64,000 bases of DNA, taken from NCBI GenBank assembly GCA_015501075.1, contig JADNYJ010000009.1:1-64000 (forward strand). Reading direction: 5' to 3'. Shown here in pieces: positions 19,556-31,980 of this stretch. Position 1 is the stretch's first letter; every line of letters starts with the position of its first letter. The translations under genes were made by a program, and so were the position numbers. The notes beneath the pieces were generated by a model. That model made no database searches. It saw only the letters and a list, made by a program, of their open reading frames with translations, and was not told the DNA's origin. This DNA comes from Gymnopilus junonius. Taxonomy: Eukaryota > Basidiomycota > Agaricomycetes > Agaricales > Galerinaceae.

Positions 19556-22500
19556 ATGCGCATAAAATATAGACGGCTAAGGCATTCGTAATGATGTCTT
19601 TGTTCACTCTCAACAGTTATTAATGTTGAAAGGTGATATCCGAATCCACAATCCGTACATCAGCACCGCCATACCGATTTCGTTTAATTTCATGCCCACT
19701 GAAACCCACCATTTAAATATGCACTTTAGAAGCATTAGAATTTACACGCATGGCAATTATGTATGTACACCGAAGGGACTATACAAATCAATGTACTACA
19801 ATAGCGGTCAGCCTTTGCTGGAGGACGCTTTTCCTTCGGGAGCGCGAATGATCGGTTTTCACACTACGCTGGATCTCCACTACGACAAAAGTAAAATGGA
19901 TCCGACATCTAGGTCTGAGAAACTCAATAGCCGTTCCTGTTATTAACTATCCCTTTGACGTGCCATTCTGTTGAGAACAAGGTATGGGCGCTGCTATGGA
20001 ATAATGCGGCGCTCAAATGGATGCCTCAGATGGTCCCAATTCAAGGCACCTCGATAATCTACTGCCAATGACATGCCATAAACTTCCTTCGTGTGACATC
20101 CCTTGAACACTTTTCAGGGAACTGAATCAAGGCGGAGAAAGTACTTAATGTCAATGGTAAACCTACGGTTTTTATGTTGCCGGGCATCAGGGTCAATGTA
20201 AAGGGGTGATCCCTTTGATGCTTTATGTTACATAGAGCAGAACACCGGTTTAACCTCAACTCGAAACAACTGGCAGTCTGGTTTTCAAATATGGCTTCCA
20301 TTATAACCCCGGTTCCCTTTGTGCCCGTGAAACGCGTTGTCCGAAGGTTGATGAGGGCAAACTTGGAATTTTGCTATTGCTAAGATGGATTGATGCACAC
20401 TGGTCGTGAGGCACAAAATGCAGAGAGATAGCCAATTCCAATGCGAGGAGGATTTGGCAGGAAATATATGTGGTATGTGTGGACCCCTACGTTCTATTGA
20501 GCTCGATCACACTCGATCACTATTTCCGAATGGAAGTACGCCACACAGCGTGCCCTTTTTGATGGGATTTACATACATTTACTTCCGCTTGGAGTTGGCT
20601 GCGGCAGATTCCCCAATGGTCTCTCCCACTTCATATATGCCTTCTATGAACGAGCTGAGAGTCTGAGTCGATGCGCTTAAAGTCTTCATGAAACCCAGGT
20701 TTGAGGTTGTCTGTCAACTCATCTGGCCGCATACTCGACAAAGAAAGACTAACACATACTGTACTATTTCAATCAATTCGGCAGCCCGTGACGCGTGACG
20801 CACCTGCCGAAATTTTGATTTCGGCGCCTTGGGAAACCTGCCGTGACACAAATTTTTTTTCGGCAGGTGTTGAAGCAGCAGGAGGAACAATGACATACAT
20901 GGTGAGAGATTCCTACAAAATTATTTGTTTCCAGCTCGAATGGCCAAAACCACATCAAATTTGCACCGGGGAAATTTTCCGATTTTTTCCCTATTTTTGG
21001 CCGATTTTTTGAAATTACGACCTCCAAAATGGTTTCGGCACTACACAAAATTGCCGTGACAACGTGACATTTCGGCGATTTTGAAGGCCGTGACGCGTGA
21101 CTGCGAATTGAATGAAATGGTACAGTAGTTATTGTTCAGGAAATTTTGGGAAAGCCTGTCCTCGAAGGCCTTTGTATGTCTTCATATTCTGAACAGTCGG
21201 CGGAGGCAGATGTTCTTAATGAAATCATACTTTAATTAACTCTCTTAGATAATCAAGAAGTCTATATTGTCCTATGACCCGCGTTCTTCTTACTTCCACC
21301 CTTCTTCCTTCTAATTTCAAACTGCGCAAATCCAATTGTGTTGATAGAATTCGAATAATCGTCCGGCCCGACCCCTGCTGTTTTTGGCTCAAACTGGAAG
21401 AGCCTGTGAAGAGCCAAAATGGACAGTGAAAGGATGAAGAATAGAGTCGCTTCTTTACTCCTTCAAGTGTTTCCCCAAATACTTATGTCAACGGGTTTCA
21501 ACTGACCCTCGTTTCTTATATACATATAAGAGCAAGTCTTCTTGTCACGCTCCACGAGTGAGTGGTTCCCTATTTCCTTGGCAGCGTCAATTATGCTCTA
21601 TTCTGTCCTCCGTCTCGACCTTTCCTCGAAGTCGTTTGTCGGAGGGTTTGAAGAAGGTGGAAGAGTGAGAGTCTTTAGCTATTTTAAGACAGATACAGAA
21701 ACAGAAAGGCGGCGTTAATGGAACTTCTTGTCGTTGAGAATCCAAATCTACGCTTTCAGTGCTTCACAGCCCATAGCTTCAATCCCTAGGATGTACCGAC
21801 CAATGGAAGTCGATATGCGGTGAATACAGAGCCAGAGATGTCGCTTATATCCCACGTTAAGGACTTCTTGCAGAAACTTTCATTGATCTTGGGTGCGACA
21901 GCAGATTAAAAACAACTCGATAACTGAGCATATCTATGCTGCGCAGATGTCAGTGTCTCCTGTCAACTAGAAAGCTTTCAGCTCAGATAGCGACGTTTCT
22001 CCGAAGTTAACGCCATACACGAACCCATTGTTTGGTAGAACAATACACTTTCAATAATTTACAATACGTAAACGGGTCCCGATGACCTCGTTCACGCAAC
22101 TTGCGTAGTCGCTTTTATCGAGTAGATAATGACAGACATAGTTAAACTCCGGCTGCGTGGGTAGTATGAGATAGTAGACGGCAGTGTGGGTAAAAAAGAG
22201 GTCGTCTGATCTATCTTTAGGCGCTCGCGGGTGCGGCATATATTCATACCTGGAGCCTGGACATCGAAATTAGAGTAGGCCCGGGTATTGGTTACCCTTC
22301 CGTCGGTGTCTTGCGGTTGCTAATAAATAGATTGGGATTCGGCATTCAGGATTCGGGAGATTTGGATATTGCTACTCTACGGTAACATAGCAGCATTATT
22401 GTGCATGACAAATCTTTTTTAGGTTCCTTGACTTCATGATCGTGACAAATGGAGGTTCTAAACGTAAGTTGTTTGTATTGAATTCTTGCTGAAGTGCGTT

Positions 22501-25500
22501 TTTTCCAGTTAGGCCTATAGGCAGAGGATCATGCGACCCTCTAGACCTCTTACTTGACTGAAGTTTAAAACCACTACTTCTTGACTCGGGCTACCAGGCG
22601 ACGCTAGAGTGCCATTCAGAGTCAGAGTATTACATTTGGGCGTTCAATCTATTCACAAATATAAGCCACATCGTATTGGAAGATATCTATAGGAAGGGTG
22701 CGGAGACGTCTCTGTTTGCCGTTAATTAAATCCAACAAGTATCTCTATAGTAATGTGAAGGAACGCAAAGGGTGCTACTAGTGTATTCCTATGCATACCA
22801 GCAACTGTGTCAACCACTGTATGCATAGCACTAGAACCTCTGGCGTGTTCATTCCCCTGGCAAAGGTCTAAAAGTCACCCGGCTTTATCAGCTCCTTTTT
22901 TCCTGACGTAGACAATGCGCGTGAGCGATCATGACATTCCACTTTGACAAGCATACTTTCCTTTCTTCTGGGCTAAACCTAAAGTAAATTAAGGTAACCT
23001 TATACCGATACCTCAGATTGAGTTGCCTATTCCCGTACGTGTACTCAGATTGGAAGTGGTACTCTGCCATCTCTTCAAAGTATACCCGTAAGTTCATTGT
23101 CATTTTATTTCTAACCCACCAGACCAGATCTAAGTGAAGAAGCCGGTCAATCTGTGTCGTGCAGGTGGATGTCATTTGTCATTGTCAATGTCATATATAC
23201 TTATGACCGCTGTCCGATCGAGTGATAATTGAACTCTGAAGGCCAAGACCCGGGAAACGGGGAGACGGGTCGGGAAGGGACAGCCAACTTGGCAAGCGGT
23301 CAGTTGGTCGATTATATCTCGGCATATTGTTGAAAGTTGAGGATAATTATAGAGCAGCTATGTAACTTTGTGAGGGAGACCCCTAGGCATCCTATTGATC
23401 CTCGGCGAGTTGGAGAAGGATTAGAGATGAGGGACGTCGAGTCGACGTGTGCTCAGCGTGCCTTCAGCAACATGGAGTACTTGGTGTAGAGATAGAGATT
23501 GGGAGTGCGGGGGATCAATACGTGTACATATTTAAGTCGAGGAGCGGTGTCGCCGTGTCGGAGGATATGTAGACGTCGACATCGTCCGACAGTGGGGGTA
23601 TACTTTAAAGTTCACCTGGCACGCCGGCCGGCTTCGTATGCATCAATTGTCGTGAGTCGTGACTCGTTCCACCGTAAATTGAAAATTCAGAATCAGACGA
23701 CAGGCAAGTGACAAGTCCAGTTCGAGTAAATTCGAGGTGCGTATGTAAACCCTCTTCCGTCACGAATCACGATCGATCATGGAATCAATTGCAAAGCGAT
23801 TCTGGGTCCGCGAGTGACGATGACATGTAAGTCGTAACATAGTATGTACAAGCGCCGGAGAAAAAAAAGTTGAAGCGTGATATCAAAAATGACCCTTTCA
23901 TCTCTCTCTCTGAGTCTTTGATCAATGATCATTTCTTGTTTCAGTCAAAATGCGTACGTACGCGGAAGCAAATTATTGGACCAAGTCAGCCAGATTAGGT
24001 CAGATCAGACTCGGGTTATTAGGATAAGGGATTAGTAAAGAAAGGTATGGAAGAGGAAAGGAAAAAGGAGAGGAACGAAATGGAAATGAAAAGTTCGTAA
24101 CTCGTTGTTCACCCTGCACGGCGACAGGAGGTCGCCGACGTTACAAACTGCCAGCGGATACTGGATTCGTTAAGCGCGAGCAGCTGCGCTTAGTCCTCTT
24201 CAAACCTTCACGGGGTCGGATGGGAAAGGGGGACCATATGACCTCACGAATGACCCTCTAGGCCCTCAGGTCCCTGAATTCAGGTAGAGTTTGCCGCTTC
24301 TGCGCTTTACGAATGTGTGATATCATGGAATAATCGATACTTATCATTATATGTATGTATATCTTCCTGGTCAAATTTTCAGATTTTCAAATTTGAGAAA
24401 ATGAAAGAAGTTCGGGGTTAAGGTAAATTCCCGCCTCCAATTTCAATTTTTTTAAATCATAATGTGTGTAGAAGGACATACGTATGTGGTGAAAAAAAAA
24501 GGACAAGTTCGTGCGCATTGCGCAATTGCCAATTGAGTTGTTGACTTTGACTGGGGCCAGTGCGCGCGACGGGGGGTGGGTAGTACGCTCCTATAAACGG
24601 ACGGATTTTATCATTTTTTTGAACTTCCGAACGGAACGAAACGGGAGCGCGGTTTCGGGGCCTGCCACTGCCATGGACCATCGATTGCGCGGCCAATGAG
24701 TCTGATCGTCTCACTCCCATCCGCGTAAGAAAAAAAAACTCAAAGTGGTAGAAAAAGAGTAGGAGTGGGTAGCACTAAAGTACACGGCACGCACAGGCAC
24801 ACACGGTGGTGTGGTTTGGTTCTTTTTCCATCTCACTCAGCGAGCTCTGAGCTCTGAGCAATTTGGGCGCATGCGATTGCTTCTTTTTTCCCGGTTTGGC
24901 AGCGACGGGTAACTGTGAGCGTGAAAGGAAGTGAGCTGATCAAGATACTACTGATTCATGCATAGTCAGCGCGAGTCTAAAGTCGAGCATGACCTGTAAC
25001 CCCCCCGCTACCAACACCCCAAACACAGATTGACGGCGTCGATTGGAAGGGACGGCGGACGTTGAGATGAAGTGGGAACTGCCTAGTATGTATGAGGTGG
25101 TAACTGCGCATTTCTGCACTGGGGAACTAGCGTTGTGTGGGATTATTCGAAGGAAGAACGAGGAGAGGGGGATTCTTCAGCTATTGTATGTGTGTATGTA
25201 AAGCTGGGGTTGCTTTGAGCTTTTTGACAGTGTGACCCGACCAAGCCATTCCTGGGAGGCTACGAGCTGGGACCGCATTACGTTAAGGATCTGGGGTATT
25301 TCGCGGGGTTTGAACCATGACGAAGAAACGGAGACATCCGGGCTGGATATGGGAAGGGCGGGAAAAAAAAGAGAGCCAGGAGCAGGGACAGGTGTCCGGA
25401 AGTGGACGATGGCTGGAAATGGGTCGTTCATTCCGTGATCATGATCGCGTCAAAGGGGGGAAGAAAGGATTAAGGCGAAGGCCGAGCGACGGAGATCGGT

Positions 25501-26119
25501 GATCTCATGTTTATCGATTCCTGAAAAGGGGAGACACTTTCAGAGGAATAAATTCAAATCGGTAAAATGCTGGGTCGGCGGCGACTGAAAAACGCTGACG
25601 AGGTGATGATGCGCGTTGGGTTCCAGAACGAACCCACACATGAGGTTGACACATGTGGGCGGATGAGCAGCAAACTGTTTACGTGTCAGATAGAGTAGAC
25701 GGTCGAGGAGGAAGAGAAGAGAGGGAAAGTTCTGTAGAGAGTTGCGCGGGAGAATGTTGAGAATTGAGTTGAACGGGAAACTGATACGTGTGTCTGTTGG
25801 ATAAAATAAAAACAAGTGCAGTGTACATGACCCATTTTTTTTTGGGCACTGATCTGAGATCGGCTATTACCTTGCGTCCGAATGACACGCCCTTTTTTGT
25901 AACATTCGACGAAAAAAAAGCGTCCGTCTCGTCCTCTCTGCTCCTTCCTCTTTTTCTGGCGAAACGGAGGATCCTTTTTCTCGTACTTCTACTGCCGTCC
26001 TTTGCATGGCGCATACGTGAAAATCCATACTTCCGAGTCTTTTTTAAACCCAGCGTAGGTTCTGCTCTGCTCTGCTCTGCGCTTTGCTCACCCACATACG
26101 ATACTCAGTTGTCGCACAT
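19556..26119. other. 6.5-kb gene-poor region
   Basis: No gene can be supported here. Short frames (for example 19623-19946 plus, 22888-23175 minus, 25679-26095 minus) lack motifs and splice partners. The region includes the structured repeat at 20786-21101 and, at its right end, the probable promoter and 5' leader of the heat shock factor gene, which is pyrimidine-rich from about 25,890. Confidence 0.4.
20786..21101. repeat. small structured repeat with GTGAC-rich ends
   Basis: A 316-bp segment bounded by two direct copies of CCGTGACGCGTGAC (20786-20799 and 21088-21101). Near the left end a perfect 12-bp inverted repeat, CACCTGCCGAAA / TTTCGGCAGGTG (20801-20812 and 20858-20869), encloses a smaller hairpin CCGAAAT..ATTTCGG. 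Further GTGAC copies lie near 20843, 21053 and 21063. The layout suggests a non-autonomous element or its relic. I do not recognise the family, and copy number elsewhere is unknown. Confidence 0.5.
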
Positions 26120-29100
26120 ATGGATACCTACACATCCGACGGGCACTACTCCCAGCAGAGACCCCCGCAACCGCAGTGGCCGCCCCATCTCCTCGCGCCT
26201 TCCCATCCACAGGCGTCCTTTCCATCGCCCCCTGCGAGCGATCATGGCCAGCAGCAGCACTACTACTTCCAGACACCCCAGCAGTCGGACCCCAGACCAC
26301 CCTCTGATCCTCTCCACAGAGCCACCTCGTCGCTCTCCCTCAACCTCTCCTCGCTGACCGTTGCCTCACCCACTAACCTCTCGCCTATCAATCCTCCCTC
26401 AGCGGCAGCAGCGCTGTCCCCCGTCACCCCCATCAGCCCCTCGACCAACCCCTTCGGGCACCACCTCCAGCACAGTGCACACGGGATGCACACCCCCCAC
26501 GGGCACGCATCTGCCTCACACGGTGGACATAACCATGGCCATGCGCCTCCCAGCCACCACATGCAGCAGTCTCCTTTCGCTTATGATCCTAGCCAGGGAA
26601 CGCCAGGGCAGCAAAGCCCCAGTCATTACGACGACCAGCACCATCAGCAGCAGCAACAGCAACAGCAAGGGGGCGGTGTACCACCAGGTAGCTCTGCTGG
26701 GTACGATACCTGTCGTACGCCCGGTCCATCACGTTCCTCTTCCTCCGGAACTCCGGCCACCTCGCAGCTCCCTCGGAAACGCAGCTTCACGGCGAATAGC
26801 AACGCCCCCTCTGCCGCTCCTGCCGGCAACGCGTCTGCGGCCTCGGGTGGTCCTGGTGGTTCTTCCACCTCGGGGAACGGCTCGGGGGGGTTGGGGCTGA
26901 ATGTCAGCAGCACCCTTGTTGAGGAAGGGATGTACGATGATGAGTCGAGGGATGCGGCGATGGAGCTCGCGTCCTCGGGCCCGTATGAGGATATGGACGT
27001 GCGCGCTGCTGCGTATGGTGCGGCGGGTTCTGCTAATGCTGCTGGATCTGGACCGGGGGGAGGCAGTGGGAGCGGTGGAAGCCCGGTGGATGGGAGTGGA
27101 AGCACGAGTGGTGCGGAAGATTCGTTTGGAATGTTAGGAGGAGGAGGTGGTGGTCCTGGAGGAGGCGTTGGCGGCACGATGAATGTCCTCGGCAAGCCAA
27201 TTGCCACCAATAACTTTGTGACCAAGCTCTATCAGTAAGTGTCTTCTTATCCTCCTTTTTTATTTATTTGTTTTTTGCTTCGCCTTTTCCTGTTTGCATT
27301 TTTTTTCGTTCCTTGTCGCTGTTGGCGTTGGACTTTGTCCTAGATGCATGGAAAGGGGGGAAAGGGCGTGCATCCGCCACGTCGAATACCAGGTTATATA
27401 TAAGTCGGGGGTCCATTCATTGCCTTAAGGACCAGAAGGAAATACGCCATATCGCCCGCCGCACAATTCCTTCCTTTTTGTCGTACTTTTTTCCCTCCAT
27501 CTCCGTGCCGAAGTCGGGATGGGACCTGAATCACGCTTGGTCCAAGGCAAGGCCCAAGGGTAAATTTTTATACCTTTTTAAAATATTTTGCTTCCGTCGT
27601 TTCGTTGCGGGTGCCTTTTTTTCCTGTCTCCATGCACAGACTGAGATATAGATGCTATGTGCCAGATGGGCGATGGCGATCGTGATGCGCCGTGTGCACT
27701 GCCTTGTTTTTAATTTTGACGGCGGCTGTGATCGACCGACGTGCTTTTTATGTTTTCTTTTCCTCCTTTTCCTCGATCCCGAAGGGATGATGTTAAAAAT
27801 GGAATGGGTCCATGTGGGGCCTTGCCTTCCTAGTTTTGAGCCCGTGTGTTTTTTTTTGCTGCCGCTGCTCGTCGATGACGAAGCTGTCGATTCGATGCAC
27901 TGTTTCTTGTTTTCTTTTTCTTTTTTTATATTTATGTTCATGTTTTGTGTTGGATCCTTTTCTTCATTCTTCGGCGTATAATATCTTTATCCGGGCGGAT
28001 GGACGGAGGCAGATCGTCCATCGGAGCCAAATAACCAATCGGCCACGGCGCACGAAGACCAATCAAACCTCGGAACGGAACCTCTTGCAAGACCCGTTGA
28101 AAGTTGCTTGGACCACCAAGGGCGCATATATGCGCGTTTTTTGTTTCCGCCTCCCAGCTACAACCTTTGGGCGCCTGTGCCTCTGCGCTATGCGTGCCTG
28201 TAGAGCATTATTAGCATTTCCATCCCTCCGCAGGAAAAAAAAGGGGAGCAAGCAAGTATGGAATCCAACAAGACCGAGGAACCAGGTCAAGACTTCCGAG
28301 ATGCAACCCCAGCCGAAGAAGGACCCAGCTTATATAGGAGTCCGGATGCAACACGTACCCGAAGAGGCGGATTACATACGCTACGAGCAAGAGTTTCTCC
28401 CTCACCCAGCAATGTCCAGAACCAGGCCATGGCCCCAGCTGCACGATGTCATCCTTTCCGTCATCGTCACCCTCGGCTTCCTCGCCTCAACACTGTTGCT
28501 TGTACTCTTTTTTCCCAGTCGACGTCTTCGCCATCCCCATTTTGCATTGTGTCCTGGTACTAGTATAGCGTGCATAGCCTAGGCCGGCTTTGGGTCCTTT
28601 GGTCCTGGTCCTGGTCCTGGTGCCTTTCATTCGCGCCGTCGTCGAGCAAGAATGTGTATAACTGGAGGACGCTAGCAAACCATGAAGATAGAGCGCATAC
28701 AAGCACCAACACGAGTGTGGAGGGCCTCAATTCATGCAATATATATATGCCCCCATCCATGGGCATATGATATAAATGCCCACCCTGCCTCTCCTTAGAA
28801 CCCCTCGAGCATTCCCCGTTCGCCATTTCCGGTATAACCCCTTCCAACACCTCGTCCCTTTTCGATGGTCATCTGCTCGTCTATTCTCTGCGCTCTCTAT
28901 ATTCATTGGGTATTTCGGGCTCGGACAGGCAGGGGGTGACCATGGACATGGACTCTGAAACTCGGGAACTCTGGAACGCAACTGCTCTTCTTTCCAGAAG
29001 AAGCAAAATTGACATTGATTGAAAAGAGAGGGGGGGGTTGGATGGGATATAATTAACGGATCGCACTTATCTCTTCGAGTCTCATCCCTTGATCGCGAGC

Positions 29101-31980
29101 GAGCAGCGACATGTTCTATTTTACGATCCAACCACGCACGAGGATTACTTCTGGTTGTTGTCTTATTCCCTCCCCTCTTTCTCTCTCTCTCTCGCGTCGA
29201 TTTGGGAATTTTGGGGATTACGGGCAGTCGGCTTCCCTGTAGCGCATATACCGTCCTTCATTTTATTGCTTCCCTCGGTTCGGCACTTTTTTGTGCGGAA
29301 GCCCGTGGGGTCTATTGGGTCGTTGTCTCGTAAGGATGGTCGTGTCCATGTCCTGCGCGCAGCAGGTGTGCATATGCTCGTGATTTGATGTGCAAGAGGG
29401 AAGAAGAAGAAGAAAGTTCTGGGTGATTTTCTGAGCTTGGGGGCCCACGCCTTGTCGTTCTTAATTAAAAGATTTTCTACGTCGCGTACGCAGCGCTCTG
29501 CACTGCCGAAGTCGAAACCCCACTTGATTCACCGACCGGACGCGCTTTGTCCCAAAATTTCACCTTCCCTCCCATTTATTCAGCCAAAGGGGAGGGCGTG
29601 GTGCATGCGGGCTCTATGGGCTCTCCTCCGACTTTCTCCTTCGTCCGGTGGGTCCTATGTGCGACCAGGCGACAATGACAATTCATACTGCAGGACAACC
29701 ATCTATCCATCTTCTATTCATCTGCCCATCCGGAACACTATCGTATCATTTTCTTCTCCATTCATTCATAGCGTCCACACTTCCGTCCTCCATCCCAGTG
29801 ATTATCCCTTCATATGTCCTGTCTGTTAAACTTCGCCCATGTCTCATGTCATTCGTCATTCCTCCATTCGCGTATCACAACCTTGAAGTTTTGACGCCTT
29901 GACACCTCAACATCAACGACTTCGCACCCTGGGGTGCCTGCCTGTCGGACACTACTCATAGTCGAGGCAGTTGGCAGTGCTTCCTTGGTTCCTTCCTTCC
30001 TTGGGTGTGGACGATCGGATGGATGATAACTTGACCAGGCGGGGCCTGGGTGCCTAGCTTGTTTTCATCACTTCGATCCCGGGTGGGACTGTCCTTTTTT
30101 CGGGGAGCTGTGTTCTTATGGCTGTGTTGTCATGCCGATGAATAGACAGTGTTTTGTTAAACAGGATCGCTGGGATTTGTCGGACTTGGAGAGGTTTCGC
30201 TGTGAGATTGTGATGCTGCTTGCTTGCTCGCGATAAGCCGCAGGTGCTTGATGGGGTTGGAGGAGGAATGAGCGGTGCAATGAATTCAATTTACGATTTT
30301 TTTTGTGTGCTTGTTTCTTTCTTTTTTTCTTTTTCTTATGCCCTTTTACTTGCGGTGCTCGTGCAGTCTATTATTTTTTTCTCGTTTCTCTCGCTCTTGC
30401 TTCGACGCGATGATGTCTTTCTTTCAAAGTCCCAAAATACTGACCTCATCTATTCTTATTCTGCAGGATGATCAACGATCCAAAGTCGGCGCAATTCATT
30501 GCTTGGACCGAGCTTGGCACGTCTTTCGTCGTCTCCAATGTTGGAGAATTCAGTCGGAGCATCTTGGGCTCGCATTTCAAGCATAACAACGTATGTGGAT
30601 CGTCGCCCGATTTAATTCCAATTTTTACCTACTTTTACTTACTACTTAACCTTGATTTTTTATTACCAGTTCTCAAGTTTTGTGCGGCAGCTCAACATGT
30701 ATGGATTCCACAAGATTAATAGGGTATTTACCTTTCTGGCTGTCGCGCCTCCTTTCCAGTTATTAAACTCGTTGATTTCTAGACGCCTCGAGCTCAAAGG
30801 ACCTCGACGGACGCACAAACTTGGGAATTTTCGCACAGCAAGTTCCTTCGCGGTCGTCAAGATCTATTGGACGAAATCAAGCGCAAGGCCCTCGAACCTG
30901 ATCCTTCGATAAAGCATCGGGTTGAGTTACCTGGTGAAGTGAGTGTCTTTTCTACCATTTCCTTGTACCCCTCCTCTCTCTGTCGTGACCGGCTGGCATT
31001 TTCACTTTCTTAGTGTCTGGCGTTCTTCGTATACTTACTGACGTATTGTTATCCAATTGATCCAGGTGGCGGCGCAGCTTAATGCTATGAGAGACGATAA
31101 CATGCGGGTGTGGGAGCAATTGGCGGCTGAGAGAAGGAAAGTTGACAAGTTGATCAATGTCGTTGGAAGGCTATGGGACGTCGTTGGCAAGAGTTTCCCT
31201 GGAATGGGTCAGTCCTTTTCTGTACAGGTGATCTTTTTCATTGATAATTTTTGTCCAAACAGTTCCTCCTTTCCCCAACGACCTCATTGAGGCATCGGAA
31301 AGCCCGAACATCTACATCACGTCACCAACCGCCACTTCGAGATACCCACCTCCGCTGTCTATGAACATGCATTCTATGCACAGTATGGGCAGTCCAAACT
31401 CAAGCCCTACTGCGGCGGATTTCCCCTCGTCCCAATGCACCACGGGCATCCACACCACTCTCATTCCCTATCGCGGCAGCACAGCTTCCAGCACATCAGC
31501 AGCTACCGCGGGGACAGCACGTCTTCGACACCATTACAGTCCTCTCCAGGCTCCATTTCCATGGAGCTCTTCGATGACGGTACAGGCGATCCGCCGCCTT
31601 CTGGAAGGAGCAGCAACAAGCGACAGAGGATCGATGAGAGCGGAACGGGTGTGGGCGTGAACAACTCGCCTGATTCGATGTCGATGATGTCCTCTGTTTC
31701 GTCGCCGGGGTCTAATACCGGGCCTGGGATTGCCGGTCTGGCGGTGCCGAAGAAGTCGAGTCGGGCTAGGAGCGACAGCGCGCCGCTGGGGTACGCCGGC
31801 GCGCTTTGGCAGCAAGGAGGACTGTCGGGGCCGAGTGGTCCTGGAGTGATGGGCCGACCGAGGAGCGGAAGTGGGATGATGCCCAGAGGGATCCCGAATA
31901 TTGGGAATATGACGAGGAACAACAACGCGAGCACGCCTCTCCTGTCTATCACCACTCAGTCCGATCTTCACAATCGGTGA
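26120..31980 (+). CDS. heat shock transcription factor (HSF)
   Basis: Nuclear activator of heat shock genes that binds GAA/TTC arrays as a trimer. Exons: 26120-27234, 30467-30590, 30670-30723, 30783-30938, 31066-31207, 31263-31980. Exon 1 encodes a long Pro/Gln/Ser/Gly-rich N-terminal region with a poly-Gln run, ending NNFVTKLYQ. The DNA-binding domain continues across a 3232-nt intron: MINDPKSAQFIAWTELGTSF, SHFKHNN, FSSFVRQLNMYGFHKINR and TWEFSHSKFLRGRQDLL. The trimerisation coiled coil is VAAQLNAMRDDNMRVWEQL. The C-terminal Ser/His-rich region changes frame near the four-C run 31423-31426 (SPTAADFP to HHGHPHHSH), which fits loss of one C. Start Met 26120 is the first in frame after the leader; an upstream Met at 26084 is possible. 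Confidence 0.9.
27235..30466 (+). other. 3.2-kb intron inside the HSF DNA-binding domain
   Basis: The donor CA|GTAAGT and acceptor TTCTGCAG|G (with CTGAC branch site about 20 nt upstream) restore the conserved KLYQ-MINDPKSAQ order in phase 2. Other introns in the window are about 40-100 nt. Inside are T-rich blocks, a (TCCTGG)n tract near 28,600 and a hairpin at 28745-28768. Open frames inside (for example 27812-28582) have no motif. Confidence 0.85.
28745..28768. repeat. hairpin next to a TATAAAT sequence, in the HSF intron
   Basis: ATATGCCC (28745-28752) and GGGCATAT (28761-28768) form an 8-bp stem with an 8-base loop. TATAAATGCCC follows at 28771. Possibly chance in this A/T-rich spot; possibly part of an internal promoter. 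Confidence 0.4.

Noticed and set aside
24617..24645. Possible heat shock element GAACTTCCGAAC upstream of HSF
   Set aside because: The GAA/TTC units are 4 bases apart, not 5, so it is not a canonical site.
26644..27225. 193-codon Pro-rich minus-strand frame
   Set aside because: Reverse complement of the Gly/Ser/Gln-rich HSF exon; no motif, no splice context.
27812..28582. 256-codon plus-strand frame inside the HSF intron
   Set aside because: Composition random (Cys/Phe/Arg-rich), no motif; probably chance.
27779..30450. C/D-box snoRNA candidates in the HSF intron (GATGATGT words)
   Set aside because: No CTGA box at a fitting distance with a terminal stem.
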